Source of the DNA: Aquificaceae bacterium
Lineage (GTDB): Bacteria; Aquificota; Aquificia; Aquificales; Aquificaceae
Assembly: GCA_015490105.1 (NCBI GenBank)
Contig: WFYK01000041.1
Coordinates: forward strand, 1-9,275
Reading direction: 5' to 3'
Length of the DNA: 9,275 nt
In this document: positions 1 to 5,675 of the stretch, piece by piece
Position numbering within the stretch: the first letter of the stretch is position 1
Layout of the letters: the number at the start of each line of letters is the position of its first letter
Program-made: the position numbers and the translations under genes
The notes under the pieces: generated by a model
What the model was told of the DNA's origin: nothing
Seen by the model: only the letters and a program-made list of their open reading frames with translations
The model's database searches: none

Positions 1-1331
1 ACCTCCGGCTTTACGACCCACTTGAGCCTTATAAGGCTCGCGTCCGCCCCCGGCTTTACAACCGTGTTGGTTCCAACTTGGTAGTCATACTGGGTGTATA
101 CCCAAGCTTTGGAGCAAATATTCGGAGAAGGGAGAAGTTTCCTGAGAGCATCCTTTACATTTATCTGTGAGGTATCTATGATCTCTTCTTTGTTCAAAAC
201 TTTGAAGTATTCGGGCTCCTTTATCGGTCTATCGTATTCGGGGCCGTTTACTATCAACGGGACGGGAAGGTCAGCTACTGTCAGATCGCGGAACTTGGCT
301 ACGAATCTTCCCGTATCCGTAAGTTTTCCAACAACCGCATAGCTGAGGTGATGCCTTCGGGCAATTTCTTTTAGCCTCTCTACATTTTTTTCTTCCACAA
401 CTAAAAGCATCCTCTCTTGGCTTTCCGAAAGGAGTATCTCGTAGGGCGTCATACCCTCTTCCCTCAAAGGAACCTCCTCGAGCCAAAGTTCCACGCCCGT
501 GTTGGATTTTCCCGCAAGTTCGGATGCGGATCCGGCAAGACCCGCGGCACCCAAATCTTGCATGCCTACAACTAAGTTTTCCTCTACCGCCTGAAGGACA
601 GCCTCTATAAGTTTCTTCCCGAAGAAAGGGTCTCCTATTTGAACGTTAGGTCTTTTGTCCTCGTCCTCCTCTCCGAACTCACCCGATGCCATGACCGCAC
701 CGTGTATGCCGTCTCTTCCTGTAGATGAGCCGATCAAGAAAAGCAGGTTCCCCGCTTGACCCCGTGCTCTGAACATCCTACCTGCGGGAAGTATTCCCAA
801 ACAGAAGGCGTTTACAAGTGGGTTTGTCTTGTAAGAGTCTTCAAAGAAGGTTTCTCCCGCAACGGTAGGTATCCCCACGGAGTTTCCGTAAAAACTTATA
901 CCCCTTACAACACCTTTAATTAGGTGCCTGCTTTTTGCCTCCTCTAAGGAACCGAATCTCAGGGAATCTCCTAAGGCTATCGGACGTGCGCCCATTGAAA
1001 GAACATCCCTTATTATCCCTCCTACACCTGTGGCAGCACCGTGGAAGGGTTCTATGAAGGAGGGGTGATTGTGGCTTTCGATCTTAAAAGCTACCCAGAC
1101 GTTTTCATCTACCTTCACCACACCCGCGTTTTCACCGGGACCCTGAATGACCCAAGGTGCGGTTGTAGGAAGCTTTCTGAGGTGTTTTTTAGAAGACTTG
1201 TAGGAGCAGTGTTCCGACCACATGGCTCCGAATATGCCGAGTTCCACATCGTTTGGTTCCCTCCCCAGGTTCTCGACGATACTTTTGTATTCCTCTTCTG
1301 TCAGACCGTGAAGTTCCCAAACCTTTTCCAT
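1..1331 (-). CDS. purL: Phosphoribosylformylglycinamidine synthase subunit PurL, 5' part (cut by left edge)
   Basis: FGAM synthase converts FGAR, ATP and glutamine-derived ammonia to FGAM in purine synthesis; this is the catalytic subunit of the type that works with separate PurQ and PurS. I translated 443 open codons from the ATG at 1331 to the edge without a stop; the small PurL family is usually about 740 residues, so roughly the last 300 are outside. Seen: SEHCSYKSSK (residues 39-48) with the conserved catalytic-region His41; SHNHPS (86-91) followed by EPFHGAATGVGGIIRD, the substrate/ATP-binding core; GDPFFGKK and MQDLGAAGLAGS further on; and YDYQVGTNTVVKPGADA near the edge, the start of the second AIRS-like half. 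It lies 7 bases after the ttuA stop, so it is probably the last visible gene of the nuoE-nuoF-ttuA-purL unit. No Shine-Dalgarno is visible before the ATG; a TAAAAT hexamer lies 8 nt upstream. Product call very sure; start fairly sure. Confidence 0.96.
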   Translation of the reverse strand, partial: MEKVWELHGLTEEEYKSIVENLGREPNDVELGIFGAMWSEHCSYKSSKKHLRKLPTTAPWVIQGPGENAGVVKVDENVWVAFKIESHNHPSFIEPFHGAATGVGGIIRDVLSMGARPIALGDSLRFGSLEEAKSRHLIKGVVRGISFYGNSVGIPTVAGETFFEDSYKTNPLVNAFCLGILPAGRMFRARGQAGNLLFLIGSSTGRDGIHGAVMASGEFGEEDEDKRPNVQIGDPFFGKKLIEAVLQAVEENLVVGMQDLGAAGLAGSASELAGKSNTGVELWLEEVPLREEGMTPYEILLSESQERMLLVVEEKNVERLKEIARRHHLSYAVVGKLTDTGRFVAKFRDLTVADLPVPLIVNGPEYDRPIKEPEYFKVLNKEEIIDTSQINVKDALRKLLPSPNICSKAWVYTQYDYQVGTNTVVKPGADASLIRLKWVVKPE

Positions 1332-1338
1332 GGGCAAG

Positions 1339-2241
1339 TTATTTTACATGGGCTATCTCTTTTAGGCGATCTTTGAGCCTGCACACACCACACACTTCCG
1401 TCGGACTCGGCTCACCGCAGATTCTGCATCGGGTAAGATCCCTCTCTTCCTTTTCAAAGAGGGGCATTACCTTTCGCAGGTAGTCAAGATAAAAACGGAG
1501 CTTAGTTCCGGGAAAACGCTCTTCAATTTGATTGAGGATCTCTTTAAAGAACACGCTCGTCGCATCTTCCGAAAAGGGACACTCTTCCTCTATGAAGTCT
1601 ATACCCTCAAGGAGAGCGTAAAGTGCGGTTTGCTTTTCCGTTACCTTGCACAAGGGCTTTACCTTTCTGACAAAACCTTCCTCTTCTTCGAGCACGGGAG
1701 CTTTCTTTCCCAGATATTTGAGGTTCCAGTTTATTACGTTGGAAAGAAGAGCGGAAGCTTCATCGTCGAGGTTGTGACCGGTAGCGACAACCGAGTATCC
1801 TCCCTCACGTGCAACTTTGTTGAAGTTGTAGCGCTTTACCATACCGCATACCGAACAAGCACTCCTTGAAGTTATCTTCACGAGATCGGGAATACCCGCA
1901 AGATCTTCACTAAGATCAACTATCCTCAGCTGAGCACCTATCCTCTTGGCGAAAGCTTCTACCTTCTCTTTTGACCTTTCCGAATACTCCCCTATCCCAA
2001 GGTGTATATATAGCCCGTCCGCACTGTAGCCGTTTTTTCTAAGTAGGTGCCAAAGGGCTAAACTGTCTTTCCCTCCCGATACCGCAACCAGTATCTTGTC
2101 GCTTTTAGAGAACATACGAAACTCTTTTATGGTTCTTATCACGTATCTTTCAAACCACTCTACATAGTGCTTTGAGCAAAGAGCGAGACGGTGCTCCTTC
2201 ATGTAAATAGCGGGTTTTGACGGACAGAATTTACACCTCAT
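1339..2241 (-). CDS. ttuA: tRNA-5-methyluridine(54) 2-sulfurtransferase TtuA (TtcA/Ctu1 superfamily)
   Basis: TtuA activates U54 of the tRNA T-loop by adenylation and inserts sulfur, supplied by the ubiquitin-like TtuB, to give 2-thioribothymidine, which stabilises tRNA at high temperature. The 300 residues carry all family hallmarks: N-terminal zinc finger C3-x2-C6...C22-x2-H25; PP-loop SGGKDS (55-60) for ATP; cysteines C129, C132 (CSVC) and C221 (EECPFS), matching the three [4Fe-4S] ligands of Thermus TtuA; GHNLDDEA (155-162); and a C-terminal zinc finger C272-x2-C275...C284-x2-C287. The related TtcA and Ctu1 branches differ: bacterial TtcA lacks the two flanking zinc fingers, which favours TtuA. 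The start is fixed by the N-terminal finger, whose first Cys is residue 3. No clear Shine-Dalgarno; the ATG is 10 bases beyond the nuoF stop, so translation may depend on coupling. No ttuB is seen in this window. Confidence 0.9.
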   Translation of the reverse strand: MRCKFCPSKPAIYMKEHRLALCSKHYVEWFERYVIRTIKEFRMFSKSDKILVAVSGGKDSLALWHLLRKNGYSADGLYIHLGIGEYSERSKEKVEAFAKRIGAQLRIVDLSEDLAGIPDLVKITSRSACSVCGMVKRYNFNKVAREGGYSVVATGHNLDDEASALLSNVINWNLKYLGKKAPVLEEEEGFVRKVKPLCKVTEKQTALYALLEGIDFIEEECPFSEDATSVFFKEILNQIEERFPGTKLRFYLDYLRKVMPLFEKEERDLTRCRICGEPSPTEVCGVCRLKDRLKEIAHVK

Positions 2242-2251
2242 AGAAGTTAAA

Positions 2252-3526
2252 TTAAGCTTTTACAAGTCTCTTTCTGTAGCTTTCGAACTCTTCAGGGAAC
2301 TTTTCCATAGCCTGTCTTATTAGCCTTCCCGCCACCGCACCGAGACCGCATATGGAAGTAGGTTGAATATACCTGTTTACAAAGTCAAACCCCTCCCAAT
2401 CCTTTTCCGTGGCCTCTCCCCTGTATATCTTCTCAAGAAGATAAGCTTGCTCGTGGCAACCTACCCTACAGGGCGTGCACTGACCGCAGGATTCGTGCTC
2501 GTAAAACTTAGCTATCTGCAGGCAGGCCTCCACTATATCGTCATCTTCTGTAAAAACTATCACCGTTCCCGTCCCGCCGAACCCGAAAGGTGAATAATCC
2601 ATAGGCATATCGAGCTCGTCTCCGGAGAAGCAATCTAAAGCTCCTGAAAATACCGCTTTTACCTTTTTGTTTCCTACCGTTCCACCCGCGTATTTGTAGA
2701 TAACTTCCCTCAAGGTTGTATTCATGGGAAGCTCGTAAACACCGGGCTTCTTGACGCGACCGCTCACGGGGAATAGCTTTGGCCCTGCGTAATCGCTCGG
2801 ACCTATGTATCTGTATTCCTCCCAACCCATAGCAACGATGAAGGGAACGTTGCATATGGTCTCAACATTGTTTACTACCGTGGGCTTCCCGAACAATCCC
2901 ACCTGGACGGGGTATGGGGGCTTTAGCCTCGGGTGTCCCCTCTTACCTTCCAAGGACTCTATCAGGGCGGTTTCCTCTCCGCAGATGTAAGCACCCGCAC
3001 CGCGCGCAACGTATATTTCCAAGTCAAAACCCGATCCGAGGATGTTTTTGCCCAAGAGCCCTTTTTTCTTAGCTTCCTCTATTGCATCTCTGAGTATGTA
3101 ATAACCCGCAGGATACTCACCCCTTATGTAGATAAAGGCTTCGTTGGCGCCTATTGCGTAGGAAGAGATGATTATTCCCTCTATGAGGAGGTGAGGATCC
3201 CTTTCTATGAGGATCCTATCCTTGAATGTTCCGGGCTCGGATTCGTCCGCGTTGCAGATAAAGTATCTGGGACCAGGATTCTGAACAGCAAACTTCCACT
3301 TTTTACCCGTAGGAAAGCCCGCTCCGCCTCTTCCCCTGAGTGTGCTCTTGTCAACCCAGTCGATGATCTCTTCGGGAGACATGTTCAAGGCCTTTTCCAA
3401 AGCCTGATACCCGCCGTCCTTTATGTATTCGTCTATTGTATGAACTCTGGGCTTTTTTGCCCTCTTGAGGAGCATGTTCAAGGTTGTTTCCGCATATATC
3501 TTAGGTATAACGGGATAAGATCTCAT
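2252..3526 (-). CDS. nuoF: NADH-quinone oxidoreductase subunit F (51-kDa-type, FMN and [4Fe-4S] N3)
   Basis: NuoF is the NADH-oxidising subunit of complex I: it binds NADH and FMN and passes electrons to cluster N3, on the cytoplasmic arm. Visible in the 424 residues: the FMN/NADH glycine-rich loop GRGGAGFPTGKKW (65-77), NADESEPGTFKDR (92-104), GAGAYICGEETALIESLEG (177-195), and the N3 ligands C347, C350, C353 (SCGQCTPCRVGC) and C393 (SICGLG). Length and termini agree with the Aquifex aeolicus protein as I recall it. The reading frame extends upstream to an ATG at 3547, but I choose the ATG at 3526 (MRSYPVIP...) because AGAGGAG lies 7 nt before it. This start overlaps the nuoE coding end by 26 bases, suggesting translational coupling. 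Followed by ttuA, not nuoG. Confidence 0.97.
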   Translation of the reverse strand: MRSYPVIPKIYAETTLNMLLKRAKKPRVHTIDEYIKDGGYQALEKALNMSPEEIIDWVDKSTLRGRGGAGFPTGKKWKFAVQNPGPRYFICNADESEPGTFKDRILIERDPHLLIEGIIISSYAIGANEAFIYIRGEYPAGYYILRDAIEEAKKKGLLGKNILGSGFDLEIYVARGAGAYICGEETALIESLEGKRGHPRLKPPYPVQVGLFGKPTVVNNVETICNVPFIVAMGWEEYRYIGPSDYAGPKLFPVSGRVKKPGVYELPMNTTLREVIYKYAGGTVGNKKVKAVFSGALDCFSGDELDMPMDYSPFGFGGTGTVIVFTEDDDIVEACLQIAKFYEHESCGQCTPCRVGCHEQAYLLEKIYRGEATEKDWEGFDFVNRYIQPTSICGLGAVAGRLIRQAMEKFPEEFESYRKRLVKA

Positions 3527-3965
3527 TGAGCTTCTCCTCTCCTTCAAATTTATAGGTGTCGTCGTTGATCATAAAGACGGGAGCTTCCGAGCAAGCTCCC
3601 AAACACTGAACGGGAACGATCTTAAACTTTCCGTCGGGGGTTACCTCCCCGGGTCTTATCTTTAGGATATTTTCTAAAGCTTTTATCAGTTCCTTGTTTT
3701 TAGCAAAGTGACAGACTACGCTTACACACACCCTGATCCTGTATTTGGCAGGGGTTTCTCTATCAAACATGTCGTAGAAGGCAACCACCTGTTCTACGTG
3801 ATTGAGGGGGACTTCCAGAAGATCCGCCAATGGCTTTAGGGTTTCTTGAGGGATGTAGCCGTAGTGATCTTGAATCTCGTGAAGACAAAGCAGGATCGCC
3901 TGCTCCTTTCTGGGAAAGTAGTTGATGTGGGCGTTAAGTTTCTCAAGTAGCCCTTTCTCGAACAT
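3501..3965 (-). CDS. nuoE: NADH-quinone oxidoreductase subunit E (24-kDa-type, [2Fe-2S] N1a)
   Basis: NuoE partners NuoF in the NADH-dehydrogenase module of complex I and carries cluster N1a. The 154 residues show the helical N-terminal part with the family motif LPLNHVE-like VPLNHVEQVVAFYDMF (52-67) and the thioredoxin-like C-terminal part with the four [2Fe-2S] ligands C80 and C85 (CVSVVC), C121 and C125 (CLGAC, within PVQCLGACSEAP). The start ATG at 3965 gives a normal family length (about 155-165). There is no Shine-Dalgarno; instead an extended -10 promoter box ends 9 nt before the ATG, predicting an almost leaderless message. It is the first gene of the leftward unit and is divergent from suhB, with about 40 bases between the starts. 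Confidence 0.97.
   Translation of the reverse strand: MFEKGLLEKLNAHINYFPRKEQAILLCLHEIQDHYGYIPQETLKPLADLLEVPLNHVEQVVAFYDMFDRETPAKYRIRVCVSVVCHFAKNKELIKALENILKIRPGEVTPDGKFKIVPVQCLGACSEAPVFMINDDTYKFEGEEKLNEILSRYT
3534..3540 (-). promoter_or_regulatory. Shine-Dalgarno of nuoF, decides its start
   Basis: On the minus strand this reads AGAGGAG, with 7 nt to the ATG at 3526. It lies inside the end of nuoE. The alternative upstream ATG at 3547 has no comparable site, so the shorter NuoF is preferred. Confidence 0.8.
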
Positions 3966-3974
3966 GGTCTATAA

Positions 3975-4003
3975 ATTTTAGCAGGTCTTGTGGATAATAT
4001 TAA
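3975..4003 (-). promoter_or_regulatory. Candidate promoter of nuoE-nuoF-ttuA-purL (extended -10)
   Basis: On the minus strand, TGC-TAAAAT (TGC at 3983-3981, hexamer at 3980-3975) fits an extended -10 box. TTAATA at 4003-3998 is a weak -35 (4 of 6 match TTGACA) with exactly 17 bases of spacer. Only 9 bases separate the -10 from the nuoE ATG, so transcription should begin 1-3 bases before the start codon. The element sits between the divergent nuoE and suhB starts. Assignment is by pattern only. Confidence 0.55.
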
Positions 4004-4005
4004 GG

Positions 4006-4791
4006 GTGCAAGACATAAAAGAGCTTGTGGAAACCGCCAAGGGTGCAGCGATCATAGGCGGACAGGTTCTGAAAGAGCACTTTCGTAAGGTTTTGGAAGA
4101 AAACATAGAAGAGAAGGGAGAAAAGGACTTTGTAAGTTTTGTAGACAGGGAGTCCGAAAGAAGGATAAGGGAGTTTATACTAAGCAGGCATTCGGATCAT
4201 AAAGTTGTAGGAGAAGAGGAAGGTGGAGATGCTGAGGGAACCTTCGTCTGGCACATAGACCCTTTGGACGGGACGAAGAACTACATAGCGGGTTTTCCTA
4301 TATTCGGCGTTTCTGTTGCCCTGTCCGTAGAGGGATCTCCCAAAGTAGGTGCGGTTTACCTTCCCTACTTTAACTCCCTATACTGGGCAGGAGAAGGCTT
4401 GGGGGCTTTTAAAGATGGAAAACCTATAAAAGTTAGCGATACCTCCAGGGTAAAGTATTCGGTAGTCGCCTACGGTTTTCCTTCCAGAGCAAAAAGGGAT
4501 CTAAATGTCTACTGGAGGATCTTTAAAGATATCTTTGAACAGGTGGCCGCTATGAGAAGGCCCGGTGCTGCTGCTGTGGATCTGTGCTTTGTTGCGGAGG
4601 GGATCTTCGAGGGTTTGGTAGAGTTTGAACTCCACCCTTGGGACGTTAACGCGGGTCTCGTTCTTCTTAAGGAGGCGGGGGGAACTTACAAGCTTTTAGA
4701 AAAAAACTCAAAGATTGACGTAATAGCTTCAAACGGGAGGATCCAGGACTTTCTCGAAGGTGTAGTTGAAAAATACATCGGGGAGGTTTGA
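4006..4791 (+). CDS. suhB: Inositol-1-monophosphatase family phosphatase (SuhB-like)
   Basis: A Mg-dependent, Li-sensitive-type sugar phosphatase; thermophile members often hydrolyse both inositol-1-phosphate and fructose-1,6-bisphosphate, so the physiological substrate cannot be read from sequence. From the GTG at 4006 it has 261 residues. Metal-site motifs are intact: GEEEGG (69-74), IDPLDGTKNY (84-93), and WDVNAGLVLLKEAGG (212-226); a conserved RRPGAAAVDLC block (184-194) lies between. The frame is also open upstream to a TTG at 3988 (six extra residues); I prefer GTG because it gives the N-terminal length I recall for the Aquifex homologue, although AAGG abuts it too closely for a standard ribosome site. 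A GATAAT hexamer ends 7 nt upstream of the GTG, so this could be another leaderless start. First gene of a rightward unit with usp and the TPR gene. Confidence 0.9.
   Translation: MQDIKELVETAKGAAIIGGQVLKEHFRKVLEENIEEKGEKDFVSFVDRESERRIREFILSRHSDHKVVGEEEGGDAEGTFVWHIDPLDGTKNYIAGFPIFGVSVALSVEGSPKVGAVYLPYFNSLYWAGEGLGAFKDGKPIKVSDTSRVKYSVVAYGFPSRAKRDLNVYWRIFKDIFEQVAAMRRPGAAAVDLCFVAEGIFEGLVEFELHPWDVNAGLVLLKEAGGTYKLLEKNSKIDVIASNGRIQDFLEGVVEKYIGEV
4780..4786 (+). promoter_or_regulatory. Shine-Dalgarno of usp, decides its start
   Basis: GGGGAGG at the end of suhB, 7 nt before the TTG at 4794. An earlier in-frame TTG at 4788 is only 1 nt away from it, too close for use. The site therefore argues for a start at 4794. 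Confidence 0.7.
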
Positions 4792-4793
4792 AG

Positions 4794-5675
4794 TTGAAGA
4801 TCCTCGCTCCCGTAGACTTTACCGATGTGACCAACTCACAGATCAGACTCGTGAAAGAAATAGCGCTCAAACACAAGGCTCAGGTTGTTCTCTTTCACGC
4901 GGTTAGCCCTCCTCTTAAGGCCCTCTATCCGGAAACCTTCGTGGGAGTGGTAAACCCTGCTACCCTGGAGGAAATAGAAAAAGAGCTTATCAAAACCGCA
5001 CGGGAAAAGATGGAAGGTTTAAGGGACTTTTTGAGTGGACTTGATGTTGATCTGAAGGTGGAGGTAGGGGACCCGCGCGAAAAGATACTCGAAATAGAAG
5101 AAAAGGAAGGTATAGACCTCGTAATTATGGGAAGCCACAGTAAAACCTTGATAGAAAAGGTCCTGGTTGGTTCCACCGCACAGAAGGTTGTAAGATACGG
5201 AACCAAACCCGTTTTGGTCGTTAAAGGTAAAGACCCAAATCTCAGTGGCAAAGTTTTGATAGCTTACGACCTTTCGGAGGTTTCTCTTAAAGCTTTAAAA
5301 TTCGGCCTAAAACTTCTTAAACCCTTTCTTCCCCAAGTTTACCTCCTTCATGTGGATCAAAAGATAGAACTCTCAATGGTAGAAGACCTCAGAGAAAGAC
5401 TCGAAGAGGATTTAAAGAAAGAAAGAGAGAGACACCTAAAGGAAGTTTTAAGCCAAATTCAGGAAGAGGGCTTTAAAGGAGAACTTCTCTTAGAGAAAGG
5501 CGTATCTCCCGCCCAAGTTATAGTGGATAAAGCGAAGGAAACGGGCGCGGATCTGATCGTGATGGGTTCGAGGGGCCTTAGCGGGTTAAAGAGGGTTCTT
5601 TTGGGTTCTACCTCCTCGGAAGTGATCGACAGGTCTCCCATACCTATACTTATCTTTAAGGAAGGTGATCGATGA
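4794..5675 (+). CDS. Universal stress protein, two tandem UspA domains
   Basis: A cytoplasmic protein of 293 residues from the TTG at 4794, made of two UspA (Rossmann-like, alpha/beta) domains: about 1-146 and 151-290. Each domain starts with a strand and acidic residue (ILAPVDFTD; VLIAYDLSE) and ends with VLVVK or ILIFK. The ATP-binding signature G-x2-G-x9-G-S/T is complete in domain 2 (GSRGLSGLKRVLLGS, from residue 258) but in domain 1 (GSHSKTLIEKVLVGS, from residue 113) the second Gly is Ser, so the first site may be altered or weak. A charged helical segment (about 196-220) lies in domain 2. The gene begins 2 bases after suhB and overlaps the TPR gene by ATGA, so all three are probably co-transcribed. 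Partner and stress are not evident from sequence. Confidence 0.9.
   Translation: MKILAPVDFTDVTNSQIRLVKEIALKHKAQVVLFHAVSPPLKALYPETFVGVVNPATLEEIEKELIKTAREKMEGLRDFLSGLDVDLKVEVGDPREKILEIEEKEGIDLVIMGSHSKTLIEKVLVGSTAQKVVRYGTKPVLVVKGKDPNLSGKVLIAYDLSEVSLKALKFGLKLLKPFLPQVYLLHVDQKIELSMVEDLRERLEEDLKKERERHLKEVLSQIQEEGFKGELLLEKGVSPAQVIVDKAKETGADLIVMGSRGLSGLKRVLLGSTSSEVIDRSPIPILIFKEGDR

Noticed and set aside
24..39. Perfect 16-base palindrome GAGCCTTATAAGGCTC
   Set aside because: It lies inside purL and encodes conserved residues (SLIRL). One such palindrome in 9 kb is only mildly unexpected and no second copy is seen.
5..62. Direct repeat CCGGCTTTAC at 5-14 and 51-60
   Set aside because: Both copies encode VVKPG/VVKPE in purL; coding reuse explains it.
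1041..1869. Plus-strand open frames opposite purL and ttuA
   Set aside because: Shadows of well-supported minus-strand genes, without start signals.
3192..3217. Repeated GAGGATCC motif
   Set aside because: Two short copies inside nuoF coding sequence that translate to family-conserved residues; no array.
2933..3529. Plus-strand open frame of 198 codons opposite nuoF
   Set aside because: It is the antisense shadow of a strongly conserved nuoF; composition is odd for a protein (many Cys, Tyr and Ser), no ribosome site and no recognisable domain.
4667..5641. Minus-strand open frames opposite suhB and usp
   Set aside because: Shadow frames with low-complexity Ser/Pro/Leu content opposite Lys/Glu-rich genes; no independent support.
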